Origin: Ignelater luminosus
Lineage: Eukaryota > Arthropoda > Insecta > Coleoptera > Elateridae
DNA length: 64,000 nucleotides
Assembly (NCBI GenBank): GCA_011009095.1
Contig: VTPC01005845.1
Span: 180,049 to 244,048, forward strand
Direction of reading: 5' to 3'
Positions 35,364-46,742 of the stretch are shown here, piece after piece. Each line of letters begins with the position of its first letter. Position 1 is the first letter of the stretch. The translations under genes and the position numbers were made by a program. The notes under the pieces were generated by a model. That model saw only the letters and a list, made by a program, of their open reading frames with translations. It was not told the DNA's origin and ran no database searches.

Positions 35364-37640
35364 AATACAATCAGCCTTATTACTAAATTTATACACCTCG
35401 TATGTCCATAATTATTGCACACAAAATATTTAGTCCTTTTAATTTTCAGGGGTCATTCTTTTTTTATGCCCTTTACCACTGCAATTGAAGCAGGATGCAA
35501 AGGGGTAGGTTTTGTCGGGCTCTGCTATTGTAATATCATTCCTAATTTTTTCAGACATTTCGATTTTTGCTTTTAGATTCTGAAATTTATTATAACAAAA
35601 ACAGAAACGATATTTCAAGCTGCACATACAGCGACGTAGTTCATATCCATCTAACTTGAAGCTGTTACAATAGTAAAATATTAAAGAATAGAAAAGAAAA
35701 TATGATAGCTAACCTTTACTTCTAGTAGGTCCGTATAAAGCTAGGTTACTCAATAATGTATTTTGAAACGTTACTTTAGCAAGAATACGTCGATATCCTA
35801 TTAAAGAATTGTATTTAGGAAAAGTGTGTAAGACTTCTTATAGTAGAAGCTACAAAACATTTTAGGCATTAATGGAACGACAATTACAATAAACTCGTAA
35901 CTTAAATCCAACAAAAAAAATGAAGAATAATAATTTTTAGATCAATAGAAAAGCTAATGCTAGCAGTGGTTAATTCTTTTATAGATGCAATTCACGAGCA
36001 CGATTTATAGCTATTTCTTTTATTAGTGTTTATTTATACATTTCAACCTTCCAGGTCTACTAATGGTTTATAAGTAATCGTTCTAACAAAAGTGAAAACA
36101 CCTTTTCACATTATTTCAGGCGGTATTCTCATGGAAGAGCCCGTTAAAATCATTTGAGAGAACTGATGTAATACGTTCCCTTTCCTTAATTCCCTTTACG
36201 TTAATTATATGGTATGTTAATAAGAATAATGTTACGTGCAGATTTCTGGCTACGATTTCGTTTATGGTTAGGTAGGTAGACTCCTTGTTTTTCCGTTACT
36301 CATAATTTAGATCAGTTATCGTTTCACCTTGAACTAATTTTTAACCAATTTGTGATTTAGTTTAAAGGCAAAAAAATTCATATCTCTGGAATTCATATCA
36401 GATTTAAATAAAACTTTTCAAATTTAATTACGTCTAATTTTTAGGTAGATTGTTCTTTAATGGTTATTATTATAGTGAAACAACATCAATTTTAGTTTAT
36501 AACGCTTGTGAACATTACTGTTAGTGAGTGTATTATGGCTGGAAAACGTTGTGTTAAACCAGTGCTGATAGTGAAATATTATGATAAACATGTTATTTGT
36601 GAAAATGATTTTAAGCCAGGCAGGAAAGCATTTGTATTATACACGTAAATGTTCATTTAAATTATTTTAAGTTAGCTCTTATTAATGTATATTTAGCATG
36701 ATTGTGCTGTATGACAGATGCGTACCTATTTGTTAAAGGGAAATTGTTTAAATATAGTCAGAGTCAACTAATATGAGGCTATAAAGCTATAATATCTAAA
36801 GTTGAGCTAAATAAATGGTAGTTTAAAATAATTCTAAACAATGTTTTTAAATAATTATTAAAACGCAATGAATTGTATCTTATAACTGCGAGATGTTCAA
36901 GCGAGGCGCCTCCACCAAAAGTAATGTTTAGAAAAATTATATGGACTTCATTAAAGCCACGACTTACAAAATTTAAAAATGGAGAAATTACAATCTCCTC
37001 ATAAATTGACTACAAAAGAAAACCAAGGACAACTTATCTTTTTTATTATTCAAAACCATATCAGATAGCTTTGTATTTAAGAAAACTTTGAGCTTTTGGT
37101 TGTAGTAATGTAACGTAAAACTTAATTTACAGCTTTGCAATGGATAATAACATTGCTTAACAGAGTTTTTTGTTTTTAAACACTGTAACTCTTCATCCTG
37201 AATTCAAATCTGCTTTCAGATTTTTTCTGTCACAAGTAGTTTTTGAAATATATGCATTTGAAGTTCCAGTGGACATTGTAATTATAATTACATTAGGTAA
37301 TTACGTATTAGCGATAAGAAATTTTGGAAATGAGGTAATTGCATTCCCCATATATTAAAAGTTATTAACATGTCATCAACAGGTATGTCACTCTGATAAA
37401 TATTTCTAAATATTATTTCAACTTTCCATTAGTGAGGTCACTTATGTATGAACCTGTTCAGTGTTAGTACTGTTTTGTGAACGAGCGTAGACTACAAACG
37501 ATACGAGTGAAAAATCTGTGGAAATTTGAAATTTATAGCTTTGTTATTAGGAATGCAACTGAGATTTACACAATACAGTTGTTTCAAAATGTTTCAATTT
37601 GTTAATAAGTGTTATCTTTTAAATTCGAAGATAATAATTA
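35364..37640. other. No gene recognised; one possible zinc-knuckle frame
   Basis: The minus frame 35627-35439 includes CFNCSGKGHKK, like the start of a retroelement CCHC knuckle, but the final Cys is missing and nothing else supports a gag. The frame at 37170-37358 is unrecognised. The remainder is AT-rich. Confidence 0.3.
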
Positions 37641-37649
37641 AGATCTAAT

Positions 37650-37985
37650 GCCTTCAACTGCGGTTCAATTGAAGCGCTTGGCAACACCATTCATTCATCT
37701 CCCTACTATAAAATATTTATTTTTTTATTACCTATACATAAATCATTTAACTTTCTTTGAAAATAATTAGCACAAAATTCCAAACCATTACCTGTTCTAA
37801 AACGTTTTAAAGAACAACCAAGTTACCCTTTAGAAGATGATCTAAAATTGTCGAAATAATCATGCGCTTCACTCTTTTCATATATACAATAAACGGTCAC
37901 TCTAAAAGAAAAATCATCAATAAATGAAATAAAATATCTGTTTTCAAACAAATGAGGAACTTGACTATCACTGTCTCGTTTTAAT
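37650..37985 (-). pseudogene. pol: copia-type retrotransposon integrase fragment
   Basis: On the minus strand 37960-37740 reads RYFISFIDDFSFRVTVYCIY then EKSEAHDYF, the catalytic core of Ty1/copia integrase, whose first Asp lies in the FxDDFSR motif. Downstream FRTGNGLEFCANYFQRKLND matches the second motif (RSDNGxEF), but the Asp is Gly. Across another frame change, 37691-37651 reads NGVAKRFN, a stop, then TAVEG, matching 'NGVAERxNRTLxE' with the catalytic Glu replaced by Lys and Arg replaced by TGA. No gag, protease or RT of the same element was found nearby. Confidence 0.7.
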
Positions 37986-38932
37986 TCTTCGTTTAGAGGT
38001 TCAGTTTTTTCATCATCTTTATCTTTAATGCTATCTGTAAATTCAAGGGTTGTTGAAACACAGGTTTGAAGCTTTTCAAATTGTATTTACAGTACACATA
38101 TTCTGATCTTTATAAAAATACATAAATAAATCACCAAATTTAGCATAAACCTCAATTGTGCCTCTAAAAATAGTAGTACGATGACCAGCTCCATCAGTTG
38201 TAACTACTGTTACTACAGATTTAGGCTTGAATAAACGAATTAACAATATAGGTAATATTCTGCTGCGTAATGATGCAGATACAGATAGAAACGAAGGAGA
38301 TACCATCCATCTTGCAATGATACCAGGAAATTTACAAACGGAATTCTTAGCGACACTATTTAGTAACAGCAAGTACACAAAGAAAGATAAACTACGCAAA
38401 CGAAAAAAAAAATTTTGAATGTACATGAAAGAAAACGACTGGAATTAGAAAATAAAAGAAAATGCCGAAATGTAAAATTACTTTATAGTAAAAAATGTAA
38501 GAAAAAGTGTTAGAGAAAATAGATGAAAGACTGCGAATTGAAATAAATAAACAATTTTGGGAAATGAAATACTGAACAAAAAACTATTATGCTAAATAGC
38601 ACATCATGGATGGATAAAAAAAGGAAGAGAACTTCCAGTGATGTTCCTAGAAGAACAACATTTTTATATAATCTAAAGGACAAGTAACTAAATTGACGAC
38701 ACGTCTTAATATAAATTAAATAAAAATATGCCACGGCCCTATTGAGGAAACATGGTGCAAGTATATTTTAAGAGAGGGCAAAAGGCGCTTATATACAAAA
38801 CTGCCGGATCAGATATTAAACTTTTTAAATGCCAGATGTGCAAATCAAGGAGTTTTAAAACCACGAAGCCACGAAATATTTGCAAAGACAGAAAAGAACT
38901 TAGGGTAAACGACACAATTGTTGGCACCTATA
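37986..38932. other. No gene recognised between copia fragment and pogo element
   Basis: The minus frame 38426-38076 and the plus frame 38752-38967 are open but unrecognised; the latter runs across the left end of the pogo-like element, so it is not an intact ancestral gene. This may be more of the copia copy, too decayed to read. Confidence 0.3.
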
Positions 38933-39483
38933 CAGTTATTGGCACGCTCTACTTCAAAGTAAAATAATAAGAATTAAATATACTAGGGACATTTTTATTA
39001 AATTACTTAATGTGGCTGCATTCGTTCTGAAGAAATTGGTGAATTTTTATTTTATTAACGTCTTTCTAGAAAATTAAATCGGTGCTGTTAAATTGTGTGT
39101 TTTTTTCAAGTTTGATAAGGTAGGCGGTATTTAATATATTTTAAAAAATGTGTTTTAACTACTGTAACGCCTATATTTTACATTATTACATGTGTGTATA
39201 CCATTATGTTGGAAATATTGCATTATAACCTCAAACTCATTTATATTTCTATTAATGTCAGGTATGCCAATAACTATGTTGTAGAAATTAACAAATTATA
39301 ATAATTGGCAGGGGGGTCAATTATTGTCATTCTGCGTAATAAAGCAATTTTATATATTTTTGCACTTATACACATGGTTTTATGTACTATTCACTATAGT
39401 TAACGTCATTTTTAAAAACCCAAAAGCTTGTGCAGTTGTTGGCACCCTGCCAATAAATACATTTTGGGGAGCCAATAACTGTA
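38917..39483. repeat. Cluster of pogo terminal-motif copies, left side
   Basis: The terminal motif cagttattggcac and its reverse complement gtgccaataactg recur here: 38917-38927 (attgttggcac), 38933-38945 (the terminus), 39264-39277 (atgccaataactat), 39302-39311 (taattggcag), 39433-39445 (cagttgttggcac), 39447-39456 (ctgccaataa) and 39471-39483 (gccaataactgta). Both orientations occur. The first copy lies just outside the element boundary used here. Confidence 0.7.
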
Positions 39484-42400
39484 TTACTTGAATTGAAATA
39501 TTTAAATTTCTTGTTACCCAGATGCCTAGGTGCTTTCTTTTCGTTTTTTGTTCTATAATAGTAGCAGCAGGTATTTACACTGACTAAATGCACGTACTAG
39601 GGCATTCAATTCCGAGATTTAGAGATTGCGATTGATTTTTGGAATGTTTCGGAATCAGGGTTGGTAACTAAAGTAATAGGTAAGTAATATAAGAATAATT
39701 TGATTATAATACTATCTTAATCTTTACGTTTACGAAGATTTATTTTCTAAATAAAATGACTTACATATTTTTATTAGTTTAATAAATAGTAGACAGTTTA
39801 AAAAAAGGTCGTGTTTTACAAAAACGTACCTTTTTCTCATATCGATCTCGATCTCGTGATCATAATTTGCGAAATTCCGGTACTGTTTTATTATCCGAAT
39901 TAATGCCCTAGTACCTATTTATCTAGGTATGTCCCTAAAAGAACCATGATTTTTAATTTACAGAGATGCCGAAAACTTTTGCACCAGCAGAACGTTATAA
40001 AAAGAACTATGATGAGAGAGATATTGCAAAGGCCGTTGAAGCAATTGAAAAGGGTCTTTCGAAAAAACAAGCTTCCAAAGAGTACGGCATACCAAGAGCC
40101 ACATTACAGTTTAGATTGTCTAATAAATTGAAGAAAACCGGCTATGGACCTCCAACTATATTAACAGAAGACGAAGAAGAGCTTTTAGTTCATTGGATAA
40201 AGAAATGTCAGCTGAAAGGGTTTCCCAGACAAGTATAAGACATCCAAATGTCTGTAAAGGAGTTTTTAGATAACGTACCAAGAAAACATCCTTTTACAGA
40301 TAATATACCAGGTATAGGGTGGTACAAGTCGTTCATGAAACGGCATTCGTCAATTACAACTAGAACTACAGAAGGTGTAACTTCTGCTTCGGCATGTGTA
40401 AGCGAAGCAGATATTAGGAAATGGTTTGCTCAGATATACAGCTATTTGAGAGAAAAAGGTTTCAATGACGTACTTTAAAATCCAACTAGAGTATACAATG
40501 GAGACAAAAATGTTTATGAGATCGAACGGGCCCAATCAAAATCCACAATAACTGTAATGTTCACTTTTAGTGCAGCAGGAAAAACTACACCCCCCTTAAT
40601 AATTTATTCCTACAAGCGGATGCCAAAAGAAATGGTTAAGTCAGTTCCACAAGGGTGGGGAGTTGGCCACAGTGATGGTGGATGGATGAAAAAGGAAATT
40701 TTTTATGAGTGATCTGTGCAGCAACTTACAAATTATTCTGGTCGCTTTGTATCCCAATGCCACAAGGATATTACATCCAGCAGACGTTTCAGCATTTAAG
40801 CTTTTGAAAACGGGTTGGAAAAAAGGATTAGCTGAATGGAGAAGGCAAAATCCTGAAAAAGACGTTACTAAGGAAACATTTATTCCAATCTTGCAGTGCG
40901 TTTTGGAAAAATCCATTAATCCAAAAATAATTGTAAATGGATTCAAATGCCTTGGGAAAAACTCCAGTAACAAAATAAAGCAGGAAATACTGTATTAAAT
41001 GGTGCGTTGACTTATGAAAAATTTTTTTAAATTGTGGGGCCAAACAAAATTAATGAATTTAAAAAAATAGATAATATTAAAGGAAATAAAAACAAAGATT
41101 TCACGAAACTATACCAAATATGGAAAAACTCTGACGAAGGTGAAAAACAAAAACATAAAAATGAAGACCGAGAGTCTATCAGTGAAGAAATTCTTAACAT
41201 TGAGGCCATGGAGATGATGTTCACATCGAATATATAGATGAATGTACAGAGACTAATGAAAATGCCAGTTTAGAGAATGAATCTTTAAATTTAAGTAATA
41301 TTTGTGAAAATAACATAATACTTGACCAAACTACTAAAATAGTGGATATCAACGACCAGATACCCAGTTATGCAGGAAATGTAGTAACTTTGGAAAAGAG
41401 TAAGCAAAATGAAGTAGTACTGCCAAAAGTTGTTTTTCAGGAAGAAGCAATTACTGTTAATAGAGGTTTAAGTGACTTTATTCTTAATCCTAAAACACCA
41501 GAACGAAAAAGAAAACGAACTACAACGGAACGACTACCATTTGTGCTAACATCGTCTGGATGGAAACAGATTCAAAGAGACAAGAAAGAAAGAAAGATAA
41601 AAGAAGAAGAAGGAAAAGAAGAAAGAAAAGCCCCCCCCTCATTAATAATAAACAAGAAAGAGAAGAATCACTTAAAACAAAGAGAATACCTGTCATAAAA
41701 AAGAAGTGTGGTAATGTTAACTCCAAATCGATAAAATTAAAAGAAAATCGACAAAAACAAAAACAAAAGAAACGGAAACTGAAACTGAAAAAGCGAAGTT
41801 GACGAATTTGGTAACAGTTCCGGAGAAAAGCTTATTATATGATGAAGAAAGGCAAAATAGCAAGCAATTCAACGAAAAAGTGAAGATACTCTCTGATATA
41901 CAAATATTACCAAGCAGTAGAATCCACGTCAGGAACTTGTTCACCGTGTTAGATGGTGAAACAGATAAACACTGCCAAAGTACTCTCGAAGAACAAGTAA
42001 GCAATCCATTTCAGAATGCTGTTATTTATAGAGGATTATGTTACAGTTGCGTAAATAACATAAACGTTATAAATACTGGTATAAAATGTCATACTTGAAA
42101 TGTATTTTTAAACTAGATGTCATTAATGGTCCCTTGTTTAAATGTAAAACGTGTAATGAAAAATTCTAAATAAGAATAAATATGTAGATATTTGGAAATA
42201 AAACGTTTTCGGTAGATTTAGGTATTTTATTAAGAAATACCCTATGCCAATTACTGTAACAAGCACTGCTAATTACTACAAGAAACGTGCCAATAACTAT
42301 CTTTTGCACCTTGTTACAAAATTTAATTTTTTTTTTCATACAAATATCTGTTTCTTGAACAAACTGTTTTTATCAAATCAAATTAAAATAATTACGAAAG

Positions 42401-42490
42401 TTATTAATATAGTCAAAACTAATATAGCTGTGATATTTAATTTGTACCGATCGAAACAAAATCAAATATGTCTTAAAGTGCCAATAACTG
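38933..42490 (+). mobile_element. pogo-like (Tc1/mariner superfamily) DNA transposon, complete ends, dead transposase
   Basis: The element begins cagttattggcac at 38933 and ends gtgccaataactg at 42490, exact inverted copies of 13 bp, each flanked by TA (38931-38932 and 42491-42492) as expected for a TA target duplication. It encloses one plus-strand transposase pseudogene at 39966-42169. Both subterminal regions hold further copies of the same motif in both orientations. Length is about 3.56 kb. The terminal and subterminal motifs are presumably the transposase binding sites. Confidence 0.8.
39966..42169 (+). pseudogene. pogo-like transposase with C-terminal Cys-rich finger
   Basis: ATG 39966 opens MPKTFAPAERYKKNYDERDI and a pipsqueak-type helix-turn-helix (KKQASKEYGIPRATLQFRLS), then a CENP-B-type DNA-binding domain to about 40480 (GIGWYKSFMKRHSSITTR). 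The DDE domain is damaged twice. At 40491-40500 RVYN is joined directly to GDKNVYEIERAQSK, removing the segment that should carry the first catalytic Asp. At about 40708 FYE is joined out of frame to LCSNLQIILVALYPN, removing the second. The third survives in HPADVSAFK (Asp 40783). The tail includes PKTPERKRKRTTTERLPFVL (from about 41490), a Lys/Glu-rich stretch, and a finger with CYSC, then KCHTC and FKCKTCNEKF ending at 42169 after a frameshift. The sequence tttacag just before the ATG could be a splice acceptor. Stops and frameshifts elsewhere confirm a pseudogene. Confidence 0.85.
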
Positions 42491-42492
42491 TA
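42243..42492. repeat. Cluster of pogo terminal-motif copies, right side
   Basis: Copies of the terminal motif at 42244-42258 (atgccaattactgta), 42287-42300 (cgtgccaataacta) and 42478-42492 (the terminus, gtgccaataactg plus TA), all in the same orientation. Confidence 0.7.
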
Positions 42493-42800
42493 TGGTTTAC
42501 CATATTATTTCAAAGCTCAGTTATGGTATGTCACTGGGTAGACTGAAATTCTGGAAAGAACTTCCAAAATCGCAGAAACAAACTTTCGATGATAACGACT
42601 AATAGATTTAAATGTATTGGTTCATTTTCCATTTTGATTTATAAATACCCATGTTTAAAGTTCAATTTTGTGTAAATGTATCTTATTGTAGCTATAGCAA
42701 ATTACCTGATATGTCAGTTTCTGATAAAAGTGGACAAATTATTTATAGCACAATTATAAAATAAAATATTTACTTCAACAATAATAGAACTTATAAGTTG

Positions 42801-42863
42801 ATATACCATTTGTAATGATTTTCATGTCTGCAAATCTGTATTAACATTTTCTAATTATAGCTT
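42801..42863 (+). repeat. 63-bp direct repeat, first copy
   Basis: Runs from atataccatttgtaatgatt to ctaattatagctt. Identical to 43187-43249 except for one base (a versus t at the 16th position). The copies are 386 bp apart in the same orientation. Confidence 0.9.
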
Positions 42864-43186
42864 GCATGGCATAAACAATTTGGTAAAACTCGCTTTAGTT
42901 CAAAAGTATTTATGCAAATACGGCCTTTGTCCTTAACATTGCAGTATACATCTAGCACTTACTAAATTTCTATGCATATTGGGAATATGTGAATCATTTC
43001 TTAATAATATCCACATAATTTAGCCTTTCACCTTAAAATACATTAAAATATCTCTAATACAATTAGTTAGGTTCATACCAGCTTCGTTTAAATCTTTGCC
43101 AAATAGATTTCCATAGAATCCTCTTCTAAATAATGCTGAAAAATTCATGGTACGGACAAGCTATTAGAGCCCTTGCTACTGATTCA

Positions 43187-43249
43187 TATACCATTTGTAA
43201 TGTTTTTCATGTCTGCAAATCTGTATTAACATTTTCTAATTATAGCTTT
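43187..43249 (+). repeat. 63-bp direct repeat, second copy
   Basis: Second copy of 42801-42863. The sequences on either side of the two copies do not match, so the duplicated unit is only 63 bp. It is not long enough to be judged an LTR and has no TG...CA ends. Confidence 0.9.
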
Positions 43250-44699
43250 TGTAGTTTTTTTATAAGCCATGTTATAACGGTGACTTTTTGCTTCCGTTAC
43301 ATGTGTTGTATGTAATCTGTACTATCAATGTGTTCCTGTAGTTTCTTAACAGTTTTCTCTTAACGGAGAGATATGTTTTCCTGATAATGATAAATTCACA
43401 CTGAAAGGTTGATTAATTTTGTTGTGGCTTTTTTATTTTTGAATATTTTTTATATTATGTTGAACTTTATAGCTGTGACTTGTATTTCTGCTTAATTTTT
43501 ATATCATTATAGATCATGTTAGCAAATTGATAAGGATAAATCCCGTGATTCTAGATTAGATTTCACCTCTAATTATTTCTTTGCAACTCTCGCTACGTTT
43601 CATCTTTGAGATTCAGATAAGTAGTCAGGTGTTACTTGGTTATATAATTTCTTACTTGCTCATTTCTCTAAAAGTAGCCCATGTGTGGTTGATTTTTCTT
43701 TTTGGTATAGCCAAAACGAATTTAAGTTGGGATTACATACCTGTTCATTTGTAAAGCTTATTTGATCTTATTTCTACCTTAATTGTAATTTACTGTACAA
43801 TTATGTTCGTGTAAGAGTTGGAATTTTATCAGTTGCTATTTTATTCTTTGCTACTTAATCATAATGTAGGTTATCAGAGGTTATATCCCCAAGTCATCTC
43901 TTATCGACTTAAATTTGTAATTTTCGAAAACCGGGATTTCTGTTGATGGGAGCTCGTCCTTGAGATTTTGGATCACGTTTCACACTTAGAGAAAAAAGCA
44001 GTGGGACAGAATTCGTCTTCAATGCAATGCCTCGAGAGTGTTTGTGTCAGAGCTCCATATTTTTTTGAATTTGTGTCAAGCCTCAACTCAGCGAGAGTAA
44101 GTAGGCTTGTTCTTGCTTTTTTAGGTCTCATAGTAGATTTTTTGTTTCATTAGCTTGTTTCCCCGCACAGTTTTTTGATTTGTAATATTTTTAATAAATT
44201 TTGTTTTTGAATTTGTAATAAGTAGTTTAACTGACCTCTATTCTGTTTTTGCTGATTTCATTAATTATTATTGATTGTTAAAAATGTTTCCTCGAGTTGT
44301 TGTGTTTTCTCTTTGAGAAAACTGGCGCCCTTGATTGGTTTTTTCTCTTTTTCAATTTACGTTGTTAATTAAACTTTTGAGTTTTATTGTATGTATAATC
44401 TCCTTATCCTTACTCAAAGTCTCCTACTGAGTTTAGCCGGCCCAAATCCACTAGCGTTTTATTTAAACCAGAGTCATATTATATCGTATGTAATGCAAGT
44501 CTACCTTACAATGTATACAGTTAACAATGCCCTTTCTTTAAATTTGCTAGCAGTTTCTAATGACAAGAATTTCCCAAGATTTGACACAAAGGAAACAGAG
44601 AATATAAGCTTATACTAAAAGAAGATTACATGAATAGCAAAATTAGCACAAGATTTATTAGGTACTCATGATAGATTGAATAGTATCAAAGAAAAATTT

Positions 44700-45310
44700 A
44701 AAAACTAATAATTACCAATATCAATTGTAACGCCAGGCCTTAATCAGGATGGAATGAAATTTTTTGGAGATAACCATATCCAACCAAAGATATTTATTAA
44801 AAATTTGTAAGCACATTTTCAAACCTTTAAATTACAAATAGGAAGTGCATATGCAGCAAGTTATGAATTAGCAGAGAAAAATATGCTTTGAACAAATATT
44901 TTTCTAATTCAACAGTTAGATGACGAAATACCTGAAGCCACAATCACGAAATACCTGGAAAGACATTTTGAGACCTTTTGTAATCAAAAAAGTTTATTAA
45001 GATGATATCCAAATTTTTGCACAGTTGTTGCGCCTGTTGCAGAATAGTAATGTTTTAGAAAGAATTACAACCAAAACCAGGAATGTAAATTTTGTTCATT
45101 TAAATGAAGCGAATAATAACACGAATGGTCATTATGATAGAAATGGAAATCAACAAAAAAGAAGAAGTGGGCCAAAAAATAGAAAGCAAAATAGTCAAGA
45201 TCACAGACAACCAAACACTGGTAATGGAGACTAAGAAGGGAATAATGGAAACAATGAAACATTATGGAATTGACAGAAAAGGGGCGTTTTCTTTTGAAAT
45301 TCAGCTCTAG
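44700..45310 (+). pseudogene. Retroelement gag-like relic
   Basis: Plus-strand pieces resemble the gag of an insect retroelement: GLNQDGMKFFGDNHIQPKIF then a stop and AHFQTF near 44735-44830; QQLDDEIPEATITKYLERHF near 44910-44970; and 45025-45234 with TKTRNVNFVHLNEANNNTNG followed by an Asn/Arg/Gln-rich stretch (GNQQKRRSGPKNRKQNSQDH). The Asn- and Arg-rich tail is usual for nucleocapsid-like ends. Several stops interrupt it. No protease or RT was recognised after it; a Jockey LINE on the other strand begins at about 45.5 kb. Family level (LTR element) is an inference. Confidence 0.4.
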
Positions 45311-46237
45311 TAATGCAAACAACTATGCCTAGAGCTTGTATTCTCCGCCTCCAAAACCTAATCTAACCAAGACCACAATTTTTAAATGCTTGTGCCACTC
45401 TCCTCCATACTTATAGGCACCCTCAACCAATATTTTTTGTTTCCGAAGAATGATAAAGAAAAAAATTTGCCTTTCGTAACACTAGAAACGAAACGTTTTA
45501 AAAATTACAAGTGAAATATCACTAATAAAAATAATTTGTTTCTTGAAATATAATCACTATTTGGCTTGAAGATCAATGGCACTGGTTTTAATACCTGTTG
45601 TACAAGTTCTAATGGTTTTTTTCTCTCGAGCCTTCTGTATAAAGGTGAGTTATAAAAGAGCTGCAGAGCTTCTTTATTGACGTGGGAGTAGAGTCTACCC
45701 TCGTGCTTCTCTGCAAACCTGTCGGTCTTTTCTTGGAGCGTAGGCATCTTCAGATCTCGATTAAGATTATCATTACGGAACAACCATGGAGCATTAACAA
45801 TGGATCGCAGAATTTTGTTCTAGAGCGTATGTAATATATCTATATTACTTTTGGCTGCGCACTCTTAAAGTTGCCTTATATCCACGCTGGTCTTTGTTTA
45901 TAGATCATAAGTTTATCCTGGACTGACAGCTTGGAGTTTCTTCCAATCAGCCAGTACATTTTTTAAATTTAAGTTCAAGCTCCGATCGTTCTTTCCCGTT
46001 ATTATTTAATCTGATTATGCCTGCTCACTTTGAAGGTAGGCGAGTCTACATGCACCGACTTACTTTTATTTATCTTTATTTTCCACTTTTTAGTCCAATT
46101 ATTAATTATGTTACAGATAATTTGTAATGTTTCTGTTATCTCTGTATTATTTTTAGGAAGTCTGTGTCTATTTAGTGTGACTATTTTCACATCCGGTTGT
46201 TGGGGTATATCACAAGTATATAGCAAGTAGAGGACTG

Positions 46238-46248
46238 ATCTCAGCACA
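46238..46248 (+). repeat. Target-site duplication, left copy
   Basis: atctcagcaca, identical to 46732-46742. The next base on each side differs, so the duplication is exactly 11 bp. Confidence 0.9.
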
Positions 46249-46731
46249 CTTCCGTGGTTTCCCCAGTGGTTAAGGCAAATGCCGGAACAGTTTTGCACTT
46301 CCACGGCACACTATACACACCTAGACACCCACACACCACTACACTAACATATACACACTCTCACACTTCTCATTACACAATTCCAACACCGTTCTGAAAA
46401 GAACCGTCGCGTTGAACTCCTCGTCGTCTCTGTGTGACGGCTCGCAGGCCGTCCTTGGGTACTCCATCCAACCTGGGTCATCGGCAACACCACCGGCGGG
46501 GATTATGGAGAACCTGCTTCCGGCCTGCTCCACCGTCGCCACCAGCCATCACCTCGTGGACCAGCCCGCGGGCTGCTTGGTATGTGACATGACATGACTC
46601 GACTACCACTCCAACGCAACTCTCCGTCGACGTTCCTATCCTCTAACATCCCTCATTATCCAGGCTTAAGAGAGGTTAAGTCCTCTAAGGAGCCAGCCGC
46701 CTACGGCGGTAATTTACGTTGACTTGCTTGC
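46249..46731 (-). mobile_element. 483-bp GC-rich SINE-like insertion with 11-bp target duplication
   Basis: The insert is flanked by identical atctcagcaca copies (46238-46248 and 46732-46742). Removing the insert plus one copy restores the LINE reading frame through VPQANVLRSVLYLL. The insert is sharply more GC- and CpG-rich than its surroundings. On the minus strand its 3' end contains ccggcatttgcc and ggggaaaccacgg, a motif I associate with the 3' ends of arthropod short and long interspersed elements; this favours minus orientation. On the plus strand ccccagtggttaaggc resembles a tRNA A box, so a tRNA-derived head read on the other strand is possible. The minus frame 46542-46339 is open (VEQAGSRFSIIPAGG) but unrecognised. 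Confidence 0.8.
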
Positions 46732-46742
46732 ATCTCAGCACA
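46732..46742 (+). repeat. Target-site duplication, right copy
   Basis: atctcagcaca, second copy bordering the SINE-like insert. Confidence 0.9.

Larger units (their letters stand above)
42493..44699. other. No gene recognised; contains a 63-bp duplicated block
   Basis: AT-rich. Apart from the paired repeat at 42801 and 43187 I see no structure. The frame at 43968-44153 has no recognised domain. Confidence 0.35.

Noticed and set aside
35439-35627. CCHC zinc-knuckle-like CFNCSGKGHKK on the minus strand
   Set aside because: The last Cys is absent and no other gag or pol motif lies nearby; not called as a gene.
38752-38967. 71-codon plus frame with CQMCKSRSFKTTKPRNIC
   Set aside because: It crosses the left end of the pogo-like element, so its C-terminus is transposon DNA; no family recognised.
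41520-42004. Minus-strand hydrophobic frames in the pogo element
   Set aside because: Complement of the Lys/Arg/Glu-rich tail of the transposase.
46249-46330. True tRNA gene suggested by ccccagtggttaaggc
   Set aside because: No cloverleaf, no clear B box and no acceptor stem; better explained as part of the SINE-like insert.
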